Shown here piece by piece: positions 13,248-26,251 of a stretch of DNA of 64,000 bases (positions within the stretch are counted from its first letter, which is position 1; each line of letters opens with the position of its first letter). The notes under the pieces were generated by a model. That model worked only from the letters and a program-made list of their open reading frames with translations, had not been told where the DNA came from and searched no databases. A program made the position numbers and the translations under genes. Location: positions 61,529,587 through 61,593,586 of the forward strand of contig NC_088797.1 in NCBI RefSeq assembly GCF_011386835.1, written 5' to 3'. The stretch is from Chrysemys picta bellii (taxonomy: Eukaryota > Chordata > Testudines > Emydidae).

Positions 13248-13309
13248 CAGGAGAATTTTTCTTTGAGGTTTCAACAGCTTAGGTTTCTGAAAAGTATTGG
13301 CTATTGGAG
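13248..13309 (-). CDS. VSTM4: VSTM4 coding exon 7 (last exon present in the window)
   Basis: A 62-bp exon encoding Ala258 (shared codon) to Leu278: [20 protein letters not shown], which matches the mammalian [18 protein letters not shown] region. Acceptor TTTATAG; the donor CTG|GTGAGT is in phase 0, so one more exon must follow. In mammals that exon supplies about 41 residues with the ENLTYAELEL and TVYAQI tyrosine motifs. No matching sequence was found on the minus strand from 13247 to 1. Confidence 0.9.
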
Positions 13310-16300
13310 CTATAAAAATAAATATCAAGAGATTACTTCACATAATACAATTTGGGATTACTTTTAGCATGTGCATCAGCAGTTATGCACCTGGATTAAT
13401 AGCAGGTTAGCAACAGCAGCAAAAAACCCACATGTAAGTCTTGAAGTGTGAAGCACATTTGTTATTAAAACCTGTAACATAGAAAGAGCACAATTTTCAA
13501 AGCATGTGCCTCGTTTGTGTGAGGACAGATGTGCCCGGGCATCTCTGAGTGCTATGACTCACACGTGCTCATGATACCCAGGCAAACTGCACCCCTTGCA
13601 TGGCACAGGAAATGGTGCTTAGAAAGTCACAAGCGGGGATCTGCGTGCATGGCGTTGCAGGTTATGTTGAAACCCCCTTTGAAAATTAGGTGCTGAGGAC
13701 TGGACTTTCACCCGCTCAGTCTCTACAACCCAGGCAGGATTCTGTAAGGAGTTCAGTACGCTGAGTGCATTTTCTTTTGAAAATCTGCCCATTAAATGTC
13801 ATAATGGGTGCTGAGGGGAGGTGAGCACATTTGAAAACCTGGCCCCTACCGGGGTGCTGAGCACTTGACAGTCTGGCCCTAGATGTATAAACAGGTCTAA
13901 ATAGCATGATGTGCCCAGCAGATCTCAGATAACAAATCCCCTCTCTCCACTGCCTTGCCAGCCGGGGCAGCTCTATGCCTCACGGCGACCGGCAGGCTGC
14001 CCCCCGCGGCTTGCCGCCCCAGGCACGTGCTTGGTGTGCTGATGCCTGGAGCCGCCCCTGTTGCCAGCGAGGATTACAAGGCTTAGAGCCTCTAAGGCAT
14101 GTAAGCGCCTATCAATGGGAGTTAGGCACCTAAATACATTTCAGGATGTGGGCCAAAGTCCTTCACAAACATTGGTTACACATCACAGCACTCGTGGGAC
14201 ACATTCTAGGTATGTAGGGACCCTATTTGTTATGTGGCAAATCAGAGGCACGGAGACGTGAATTAACTCGCTCGTGCAGTGAGTGGGAGAGTCCAAGATA
14301 GAACCCAGGAGTCCTGGCTCCCAACTTCTTGCCCTCCTTGCTCAATCACACCCCTGGGCAGAAATACAGCTCTGTGGGCTGCATTAGTTGCCTCATACCT
14401 TTCGCTGGGATAGCTGGGGGTTGCTCAGCCTTCTCTTTCTTTTTCTTTACTTTTTTGGGCTGTAGCGGGGACAGACTTGTCACACTGGTGACCGTCTCCC
14501 CCGAGCTGGAAAGCAAAGAGAAGGGAAAGGGGATGGTTATGGCAAGAATGAAATCCATGCACCGATGTGTTCCAACCGATTGTTTTCACACAAACAAGCA
14601 ACGTTTTCATGGTCCGTGGCAAATGACTTGGATTCTGACTTCGAAACGTTTTTAAAATCTGTAATAATGCTTTGCAACTTCTGTCCCACTCCACCAGGCC
14701 TGACTTCTTGTCCAGTACACAGGCTATATGGTTGATAGACTTGAAGTTTCATCTGCTCTGGCTAACACAGGAAGTGCACGGTGTCCACATGGCCAGATTT
14801 CGACCCAGGTTCATTTCAATGGCAATTGTGCCTTAGCTATGATACTTACTTGACCCAAGAACTACAGTATCTGCACATGTTACAATTTGCAACCCCGCCC
14901 CGGGAGGTAGGAAACTGTTCTTTTTTCTCCTGGGAACCACAGGCCCACAGACACTAAGGCCCAGTGATTTCAATGGGAGTTAGGCAGTTGGAAGATCTGG
15001 GAATTGAAGGATCTGGGCCTACATGACTTGCCCAAGCCAGATAGCAAGTTTGTGACAACATGAGGTCTTGACACCACGTCTCTGATTAACACCCTAACCA
15101 GTGGACCATCTACCCTATGAACTTCTGGAACTGAGAGAAGAATTTGGTTCAGTAGCTGGAGATACATGAGTCTGCAGCAGGCGCGGCGCCAGGGTTTTTG
15201 CTGCCCTAGGCAGCAGTGCTCCTCCTCTGAGCATTCGGCGGCGGGGGTCCTTCCACTCCGCGTCTTCGGGGCACTTCGGCTGCAGGTCCCGGAGCGAGTG
15301 AAGGACCCGCTGCCGAATTTCCGCCGAGGATAGCAAAATGCCGCCCCCCAAATCCTGCCACCCTAGGCAACCGCCTAGGGTCACTTAGTGGAAGTGCCGG
15401 CCCTGGTCTGCAGTCACAGAAGGCGTCAGAATGACTGCAGCCCTGACAGGTAAAGTAATGGAATTTCTATGCTTACTCTTAAGCCATTAACTAGCATAAT
15501 TCTGGGCCTAGCCCTGTATGAAGCTGAGAGCCTCCCAGGATACGTGGAAGCGTCTCTACTTCAACAGGCCTTGTGGGTGCTCAGCATGACTCGTGAGCGG
15601 GCCCCAGTTTTCAGATGATCAAAAAGTGCCTTAAAAAAAGAGCAAACATGCTTAACATTGGCCCCCTAGTCTGTAACGGGAACACCTAGAGTTCTGTAGG
15701 GTATCTGTGCTAATGAGCACTAGTTGGTTTGGGGGAATATGATAGATATGGCATGTCATAAACACTCCTGCAGAAAGAGGACCTCTGCAGTTGGGCCACT
15801 ATGTTTCAGCAGCCTATAAGTCCCACAGAGTTCTCTTAGCTTTGCCAGCGTGGTTATCAATTCTGAAGGCCAGGATTAGAGCAGTCCTTCCTGGTTTGAA
15901 TATAATAAAAGTATTCAGGCATATAAACTGATTGGGTCAGGGACTGTCTGTTTGTTCCGTTTGTACAGCACCTAGCACAATGAGGTCATGGTCCATAACT
16001 AGAGCTCATAGCCACCACAATAATAATTAATAACAGCACTACAATCTATTCATCCTAATGCTTTTAAACTAAGTTTGATGAAGAGGCAGTCACATTGTCT
16101 AATCTAGAGTAACAGAAATCAGGCCAGATTCTCATTTTAAACAGCTGTAAAGCTGGGGTAATGCCATTGCCATCAGCGGAAGTACTTTGGATTTACACAT
16201 GCATCCCTCAGAATAGAATCTGGTTCATTGTTTTTGATGGATGTCATGGTTGGAATATTTAGCCCAAAGTGTAGGTTTATTTTAAAAAGCGGTTTTGTAA

Positions 16301-19300
16301 AAGCGAATGTTCAATGGTTTTTGTGATTTTGAAAATTAATTTCAGTTATGCAAACTAAGTTTGAGGGCAGAAGTAATTTCAAAGTTCCCCTGCACTATTG
16401 TGAATCTAAACACCACCAGCAATTTGTTACTGCATGAAAACCACAAAGGGAAACTGACCAAACAAAAGAAAACAATAACAGGAAATGCAACTGAACAGCC
16501 TATTTTGACCAATCGAGAAAAATTAAAAAAAGGAAAGATCAAACCATAATGAAAAGGGGATTTGATTGTTTTAAAATTCTTCTGCATTGAAAGGGTTGTT
16601 AGAGCATAAATACGGTTTAAAAATATGATTATCCTGATGTTGGCCAGTTAAGTAGGGTTACCATTCGTCCGGATTCCCCCGGACATGTCCGGCTTTTTTC
16701 AGTTAAAAATAGCGTCCGGGGGGAATTTGTCAATGTCCGGACTTCCCCCCCCCCCCCCATGCAGAGCGTGCGGGGCTTACAGGGCAGCCGGCCGGATGGT
16801 GCCACTCGCACGGGCTCCGGCAGCCAGAGCCCTTCCTCCACTTCCCCCTCCTCTCCCCTGCAACTTGAGACCACTCCCCTCCTCTCCCTCCCTCCCCCTG
16901 CCCTGCATTCACAGATCGCCGGCCCTCGCCTCGGCCTCCGGTAGTCTGGAGCTCCGACCCTGCTCCCCTCCCCCGCTGCCGAGCGCGCTGCTCTGCAGCA
17001 CTCTGTTCTGAGCGGCAGGGTAAGGGGGCCAGGGGGTCAGAGAAGCGGCAGGGAGGTTCTGGGGGGGGGTAGTCAAGAGACAGGGAGCAGGGGGAGGGTT
17101 GGATGGGTCAGGAGTTCAGGGGGGGCTGTCTGGGGGTTGGGGGTGTAAGGTTTTGGGCAGTCAGAGTACAGGTGGGGGGGTCTCAGGAGGGGGCAGTTAG
17201 GGGACAAGGCACAGGGAGGCTTAGGTAGGGGGTGGGGTTCTGGAGGGCAGTTAGGAGCAGGGGGGCAGTCAGGGGACGAGGAGCGAGGGGGTGTTTGGGA
17301 GTTCTGGGGGGGGCTGTCAGAGGGCAGGAGTGGGGAGAGGGATCAGAGCAGTCAGGGGACAGGGAGCAGAGGGGTTTAGATGGGTCGGGAGTTTTTGGGG
17401 GGGGCTGTCAGGGGGTGGGGAGTGGTTGGATGGGGCGTGGGAGTCCCAGGGGTCTGTCTGGGGGTGGGGGTGTGGATAAGGGTTGGGGCAGTCAGGGGAC
17501 AGGTAGGGGGTAGAGTCCTAGGGGGCCAGTTAGGATGTGGGGAAGGTCTCAGGAGGGGGCAGTCAGGGGACAAGGAGCAGGGAGGCTTAGGTAGGGGGTG
17601 GAGTCCTGGGGGGCAGTTAGGGGCAGGGGTCCCAGGAGGGGGCAGTCAGGGGACAAGGCGTGGGGGGGGAGGGTTGGGGGTTCTGAGGGGGCAGGAAGTG
17701 GGAGGGAGTGGAAGGGGCAGGGGCAGGGCTAGGGCAGGACAGGGGCGGGGCTAGGGCGGGGCTCCTCCCGTCCTCTTTTTTGATTGTTGAAATATGGTAA
17801 CCCTACAGTTAAGCGCAGCAATCGGAAAGGGCTTAATGTCAATTCAGTGCATCATTATTATGCCTGCTTTGCCACTTATCTGTGGCTTGCCCTTTAATTA
17901 TAAATGCAGGGATTGTGCAGGGTTAACTAGCACCCGAAGATACAATTATTGCACTTGCAGTCTTAGAAGCTAGTTCCTCAAACTAAACAAGGAGATTCAT
18001 AAAGGCTCCTAGGCTCAGAAACACTGTGTCTTTGTCTTGCTTCTCTCGTCCAGATTTAAAAGGAAAGATTCTTTTTTAAGCTTGGGATTCCTTCCACGGC
18101 TGCCCCCCATCTCCTGGTTTGTACTTCAGGTCCCATTATGCTTTCCTCATAGGATCTAACGGGCTTTTAAAGAGCAAAGGAAAGCAAGGACTTTGGAACA
18201 ATTAGGCATGCTAGTTGTTTTAAGATTAGAGCACTGGGAGAGAGGGTGATTGTGGGTCTGTTATTGATGTTGAGCATCAATGCACTGTGTTTCTGGATTT
18301 CAGACTCTTGTGAGAGCTGGCAACATGCTGAGTTTTAGAGTTTTACTATCCAGTCAATGGGAATAGTCACATGCTTAAAGTTGGGTATATGCATAAGTGT
18401 TTGCCAGATCAGGGCCTCGCACTAAAAATGCTGCTGCTTGCTGATTTTAATCCTGTTTCCTCCCGCAGTTTTTGTTTGCTGTGATTCCATTCCCCGCCCC
18501 CCATCAAACAAACAAATGTGTGTTTGCTATTTGATTTTTACAATAATATCTCTGCTACACCAGGCACTGGCGGGATGGCAGACTCCATGACTTACCAAGG
18601 CTTTGTATCTAACTACCATACTCTTATTTTTGTCTCTCCGAACGTGTGGGTTTTTTTCAAGTGGTTTCATTTTCTCCTTTCCTTGTGTTCTCCACTGATC
18701 TATTTTCATTTTTTCCCCTTCCTGCTTCATCTGAGCTGCTAATTTCAAAACAGAAACAAGCAGCAATCGTCAGTGAAGGGAAAGATGGAACTGCTGAGCT
18801 GTCTCTTCTGAATCCATGCTGCAGTTGCAGTGACTGGGAGGGTCACAAAACAGAGGTCATTCAAAGAGTAACATCAAAGCCTTGGGCTGCATTGACTCTT
18901 CTTGAACTATCAATTGCTTTATTGTGAATTCACTTAGGGCTCAATGTAGTTGCTATGCATGAATGCAATAATTATCCCATTAGAGGGGATTGAACATTAC
19001 ACTGGCAGGATCTGGGATATGCTATACTTAGTCCAGGACCAGAGCCAAAAAGCGCTACTAGACTGAGGGACTAGTGATAGACTTGAGGTCCAATATAGTT
19101 CAGACTACAAGGGATAGAAACAAATGCTTTATGTCACTGGAAAGCTGCAAACCTCTGCTTTCTTTGCATTGATATGAAGCATCCGCTTCTGGGTCTGGCT
19201 GGTCCTATGACATATTGTCATTTTTTATTTTTACTTTAGTTCCAGTATTATTTATATCTCAGGAAACTCAAGAGTTGGGAATCGGTGATTAATACGATCT

Positions 19301-22300
19301 GAAAACTGGAATTCTGCCCTCACAGCTGTGCAAAGTAATTAACCACCGCAGCAGCTTACCAAGGGACCTGGTGGAGTCTCTCCAGTCTTAGGAGTCTTTA
19401 AATAAAGCTGGGATATCCTGCTCAGAGAGCTGTTCTAGCTCAACCACAAGTTATTAAGCTGTATGCATGAATCGTTAATAAAAATCGCTGGCCTGTGCTA
19501 TGCCGGAGCTCAGACTAGATGTTCAGAAATGGTTCCATCTTAGTCCGATAGGGCCAGATTTGTAAAGGCATTTAGGTGCCTAATTCCCATTGAAATTAAT
19601 GGGCGTTAGGTGCCAAATAACTTTAAAATCTGACCTTAAGTGACTTAGGAGCCTCTGAGTCTTAGGTTCCTAAGTCACTTACGGACTTTGAATCTTCACT
19701 CCCCCAATCTATGACCCTACAAAGCTGCAAAATCAAGAGTAACTCCACTGAAGCTAATGGAGTACCACCACTATAACTCCCATCTGAGGTTGCAAGTTGG
19801 TCTCAGGGTGGGACTTTCAGAAATTTAGGGGCACAAATCAATGGGACTTGTGCTCCGAAATAACTCCTGAAAATCCCACCCTGTGTCTAATGCTAAAAGT
19901 CACAGTTGCCATAGAGGGTAAAAATAAACAGGAATAGGAATGTCATGATTGCAAGGGCTGCTCCCTGGTGTTAGGAACCCTGCGGTGGGAACAACAGCAC
20001 AAATATTTACAGGAGCAGTAAAGTTATCTGGGCACAAGTCCTGGCCCTGCTCTCCCAAGGGGAGGATCTGTAAGATCCCAGCTCTCCTTTTTAAAATTCA
20101 GTGCTGACTGTTACATGTTGTTAAACTGTTAACAAACCAACTGCTGCACACAAAAGCATCAAGTTTGGTGCCACAGAGGCCATACAGATTTTTCCAGCTT
20201 TTGCTCCAGCAAGGTTGATGGTTCAAATCCCAGCAAGGACCGATGGTCTGGTCACACCGGCATGCATTTCATGCCTTCCCTCTCCCTTCTGATGTCTAGC
20301 ATGGAACTGTGCACATGCCAAGCAGCCCTTCTGCTGGAATAGCTCAGAGTCTTTATGCACTGGGGATTGAGTGCTTTCTTAAGGGGGAGGAAATACATGG
20401 TAGTGTTGTCCTCTAGTGTACAGGAAGGGAATACATGGCTAGCTGGTGGCACTACCATCTGGTGGCACACTGGCTGGCCATCAGCAGTGAGAGCCCACGC
20501 TGGGATAAGCCTATATTGCTCTCTGAGTGGGAGACCCAGCCCCTGAGAATTTGTTTTGGAGGTTCATGCCTGTGGCCCTAGGCATGGGTGCCTATTTGCG
20601 ACAGTCTGAAACAGGAATATCAGGATACAGTCTCTGTTCCATCTCCTAGAGGACATCCTCCTGCAATCCAGAGTTGAGGGATCGTGTTCACCCCCAGCAT
20701 AGCCACGCTGACTTTACCCAGCTTCAACCAGGGGCTCACCCCTTCCAATCCACCCACCCCCATTGTTCCCTTATCTCAGTCAGTGACTCTCAAATAAACA
20801 ATGTCCCAAAGGAGGCGGTGACCTCATCCATTAGCATTAACCAATCAAAACACATTTCAGTGAGTTCAGCTATAAACATTCCCTCCCACTTCAATAAGTA
20901 TTCCGCTTATTGTCATGTCATCCCATGACCTTTCCAGGCAGCTTGCAGACCCCTGCAGAGTTCTTTTAATCTAAGCATGTCCAGTTTCTACCACTCTGTC
21001 TGTCTCCGTAATTCACTGACTTTTATAACCACACCAGACTATGATGGGCTTTTCTAAGCTGGCCATGGTAACACTCTGGCCTGTGTGTCTTTGATTGCCG
21101 CTGGGCTACGTTTCTGCTTTCAGTAAAGTCTCATTTGCTCAATGGATCTTGCTGAAGGAGTCAAAGGCAGGAGGCAACTATGTTTGTGTGCCTTTGCTGT
21201 GCATTCTGTGCTAGAGATGAGAACAGCTGATCTTTGAGATGTGTGAAATCTAGAGCTGGATTTCATCCAATATATGTCTGAGGATGGAAGTAGTCACATC
21301 ACCATCATCTTCACCACCATTATTTATTATTTATACAGTGCACAACAGAATGCTGGGTGCTTTACACACATCCCATGCAAAAGACATTGAGTATGATTTT
21401 CAAAAGTGCCTAAGAGATTTAGGAGCCTAACTTTCGCTTAGGCACTTTCTGAAATTTTACCTATCTTCTTTGGCGCCCCTAGTGAAAATAAAAGAAGATT
21501 GGTACAACAGCTTATAATAAACGGAAGTGCATTCTCATACCTGTTCTGGGGATTTTTCACCAGATAATGCTTCACTGTTAAAGAAAAAAAACAACAGCAA
21601 TAAATAAAGAAATGTGGCTTCACATATCCAGGATTTATGCTCTACAAAGAGACACAGCAGACAGGTCCTAGCATAGCCACTCCTAGAACTGTATAGATGC
21701 CAACTTTTTACCACCAGAAAGCTGCTAGCTATAACCATGCATCCATCATGCTGCAAATCAGAACATATTCTAACTTGAATGAGATTGTAAGGCTACTGGG
21801 AAAGAAGGTAGCAAACAAAGCTAGGAAGCTGCTGCAGAAGTGCAGGGCCACTCAAATTCCAGCGGTCAGCCCAGCCAAGGGAGAGCAGGCTAAGGAGAGC
21901 CATTAAAGGCTGAGCATTGGACTTAAAAGTTTTTGATTCTCTCGTGGTGCTTCAGTTCTGCATTCTGTCCCCAAACTTCATTTTTAAAAATGTATCTTTC
22001 CGAAAGCCTGAAATAAAAAATAAACCGTTCGCCCACAGGAGCTGATGTAGTTCTTAACATACAGCTAGGTCGTGGCTTTAGGCACAGAGGCATTGCCAGA
22101 TGGGATCAGCACCAAAGTCCAATATCCTGTCCCTGTCAGTGCTCAGCACCAGCTGCAGAGGCTGGTGTAAGAACCCCGCAGTAGCAGATGTGGGATGATC
22201 TGCCACCCGGAAAGGTATCATCAGACTGGCTTTGGCCCTGAAGCATGAGGCTTTATATCGCTTACAAAACAATTTTTTTAGCATTAAGTATTCTAACTCT

Positions 22301-25300
22301 GGGTGTCCTTGTGATCTGATCCCTCTTTCAGCCCTGAGTTAGTGGTGTGCCCCTGCCCTCCAGAAGGAACTGAGGAGATATTGCCTCATAGACACCCTTC
22401 GTGGGACAAGCTCTGCTGGCTGGCATGTGGGGGTCTGACAGCCCCCATTATCCTCCCCATGTCCTGAGCCAGGATGCCTGGTCTTATGTGGCATATTCCC
22501 CCTGGATTCCCTGAATGGCTGTGTAAGACTGGGGGACAATCTAGCCCACATCTCTGATCAGGGTGTGTGGGCATATCTTTGTTTATGTTAGGCCCCACAA
22601 TGCTTCACCTTTTTGGGGGGGGGAATGGTTACCTGTCCTGAAAGACTGCATTTTAGCACTAAAAATAAAGCTGATGACTCAAGGGATTGGTCATACTAAA
22701 CTACAGCTAGGTCTCTAAATCTAATCTAGTTTAGGTCTGTGGTCATCAAAAGTTGTTACTGCTTGGCAGCTGTTTGGTGGCTGATATGATATAAGTAGAA
22801 CTGGTTGGAAAACAGAATTTTTCCCCACACAAAATATTTGACTTTTCGGCAAAATATCAAAAACTGAAATATTTCAGCCAATACCGGCTCTGCAGCGCCT
22901 CATGGGAGTTGTAGTTTGGGTGTCTTATGCCCCCATTCTCCTATATGGACCAGGCTCTTTGACTGACTACATCTTCCATGAGGCATTACTTTTCTCCCTT
23001 TTGGTGAGGGGAGGGGTGCCTCATAGGAGTCCCTGGCTATGCTGCCTCATGGGAGATGTAGGCTGGTATGATAACCCAACCAATTGAGAAAATGTGAGCA
23101 TAAGGCATCAAAATTACAACTCCAACGAAGACGCTGTGGCAGAATTTTGAATTAAATATTCCCGTTTTTGGCCAAAATATTTTGGGTTTTGGTTGAAAAC
23201 CAAAAATGTTATGGCTATCAGGTAGGGTTACCATACATCCGGATTTTCCCAGACATGTCCGGCTTTTTGGTCCTCAAATCCCCATCCAGGAGGAATTTCC
23301 AAAAAGCCGAACATGTCCGGGAAAATAGGGAGGCATGGTAAGGAGACCGCCTCCTCCCCGGGGATCAAATTTCCCAGCTCCCGCCACTCTCCCCAGCGCA
23401 GCAGCAGCCAAGCCCGGGAGGAGGCGGCTGCGAGCTGGGATGCCGCCAGCTGGCGCCACTTGGCCAGAGCCGGGGCCGGGCCAGAGCTGCTTGGCCGGGC
23501 CGGTGGGGCCGGGGGTGCTCAGCCAGAACCGGGGCCCGAGTCGAGCCGGAGCCGCTGGGACCAGGGCTGGGGCTGGGGGTGCTCGGCCAGTGCCACTCGG
23601 CCAGGGTCAGGCTGGAGCGGCTTGGCCGGGCCAGTGGGGCCGGGGGATGCTCGGCCGCTGGCCGGAACCAGGGCCCGAGCTGAGCTGGGCTGAAGCAACC
23701 AGGTCTGGGGGTGCTCGGCCGGCGCCGCTTGGCCAGGGCCGGGGCCGGCCAGAGCTGCTCGGCCGGGGCCGGTGGGGCCGGGGGTGCTCGGCTGCTGGCC
23801 GGCGACCGGAACCGGGGCCCGAGCCGAGCTGGGCCGGAGCGACCAGGGCTGGGGGTGCTCGGCCACTGGCTGGCGACCGGAACCGCCCAAGCCAAGCCGG
23901 AGCGACCAGGGCTGGGGGTGCTCGGCCAGCGCCCCAGAGCCTGAGCGGGCCGGAGCCGCCGGGGCCAGAGCCTCTTGGCCGGCCGCCGGAGGGAGCCGCT
24001 CGGCCGGGGGGGCCAGACTGGGCCGCGTGTCCTCGCGCTCCCCCCCAGCCCCAGCCCTAGCTTACCTGTTGCCTGCCTGTTTCAGGCTTTCCGCGAATCA
24101 AATGTTCGCGGGAAGCAGGGGAGGGGGAGGAGAAGGGGCGGAGCGTTCAGGGGAAGGGGCGGAGTTGGGGTGGGGACTTTGGGGAAGGGGCGGAGTTGGG
24201 GCGGGGAAGGGGCGGAGTTGGGGCGGGGCGGGGCCCCTTGGAGTGTCCTCTTTTTCAGGGGCTCCAGTATGGTAACCCTATATCAGGTATTCAGATTTTT
24301 GATGAAACGTTGAAATTTTTTGATGAAAGCATTCACTCAAAAAACAGTTTTGAGAAAAAAAATTGACCAGATGAGAGTTTAGTGGCCTAGAGGAGATCAT
24401 TCAGCCCTTCATATCAGGGGCTATCTGGAGAAGTCTAGACAGTTGTGACTTGTCCTGTGACTAGAGAGTGGACTTCAGTCTTTACCAAAGTCACACAGGG
24501 CTTTTGAACTGCACAAGTTGCTACTCTGCATGATGGGCCAATTTACTCTGTGATACAACTCCACTGTGAGTTAAACCTGTGATGAATTAGCCCCAGTCTT
24601 ACTCGTTTTCACATTAGTGCCGAGGCTAACCACAACTCTGGTCAGGTTTTTCCACACTGACACCACAGACAAGTGCTTCTACTGTTTCACCTGCTGTACA
24701 TCATTATACGAGTTGCTCATTGTCACAAGGTGAACTGGACCTTTAAGGGAGTTGGGTTCAGCCTCACCTGTGGCTATTTAGCCACCTGCCAGGTGATGGA
24801 CTTGGGCTTGGGTCAGGTGATCATGACATGGTAGCCTGGATGTGAGGCTCATATAAGAAGAAGCATGGGGCCCAGCAGAGTCCTGAGTGATGATAGGAGC
24901 AAGGACGGGCTCTCCAAAGTTAGATATAAAAGGCCTGCAAGAAGCTAGTAGGTAATCAGCTAAGGGGCTGGGGGAAAGACAGAGAATCTGGCATGGGCTG
25001 GACCACCCATGGTGGGCTTAGGAGATAGGCTGACTGACCAGGGAAGGGTTACAGGGAAAGCTGTGAAACAGGCCACGATAGGCAGTAGTCCAGGGAGGTG
25101 AAGCAAGGAGCCAGAGCACTTGGATGTTCTTTGTTGCTATCGGGTCCCTGGACTGGGACCCACAGGAGAGGAAGGGAGGGCCTGGGACTCTCTACAAGGT
25201 CCCAGAGGAAGGAGGTGTGACAATCCTGAGATGTGGGGTGGCAGGACTATTGAGCCCAGCTGAAGACCCAGTATGATATTACTGCATGACTTTTTTGTTG

Positions 25301-26165
25301 GCCTTTCTGTTTGTTCCCAGCTGGAAGATGGGCTGGGCTGCATGATTTGGCTGGAAGAGCCCATTGTGAAGAAGCCTGTCCCAGAAGGGGAAGCTGAGGT
25401 GTGGAGCACAAGGATCCAGAGAAGGTAAGCAGATCGTATCACCGGGTGTTATAGGGGGACCTGGGGCAACCAATTAAAGGTGGCTATTGGTGGCATGTTC
25501 CGCATGCGAATATCAAAGGGAGAGGGAAGCTGTTGAATGAGAAAAGGCAGATTTGAGATTCAATGGGAAGGGGCCAGAATGTGACCCGTGGTACATGCCC
25601 ATACAAGGGACGTAAGGAGCCCCTCACTCCCCTGTACTTGCTACGTGTGTCTCACCGTGAGTAGGAAAAGGAGCTTCCATGGCATTGCTACTCCAGCTCC
25701 TGTGCAGGTGGTCAGGGAGTGGTCGGGCTCTGCCCTGCCTCACACCTCAGCTGAGTCAGCACACCAGGGGAATTAAGCTGGGCTGGGCATAGTGGTGGTG
25801 CAGACTATATCCCCACCAAGCAAGGCACCAAGCTGTGATTCTCAGAGGCAGGCTGGTTCCTGCTCTGCTCTAGGGCTAGCACAGCTGTGTGCTGCCCCGG
25901 GCTAGAGGCAAAGCCAAGAGTGACTCCTCAATGTGGACTCAGGAGAATGCATGTTCATGGGGTGCTGGTCTGAGCAGATACTTGCCCTAACAGTATTGCC
26001 AGTGACCGAAATGTAGCATACTGAGCATCTCTCTCGGCTAAGCTTCATCCATCCAACCCAGAATCATAATGCTGGCACTTCTTGCTGGATGATGGTCAAG
26101 ATTTAAATAAAAGTTGAATTCAGCCTGCCATTCATTTCATTCTAGAGCAGCCTAGGAAAGGCTTA

Positions 26166-26251
<86 letters not shown>

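Noticed and set aside
21697..21906. Lysine-rich plus-strand frame that looks partly coding
   Set aside because: No family recognised, single short frame, no start context or splice context that would support a gene or processed pseudogene.
23313..24313. Long plus- and minus-strand frames (up to 241 codons)
   Set aside because: Same cause: GC-rich tandem core of element B. No domain and several frames are open together.
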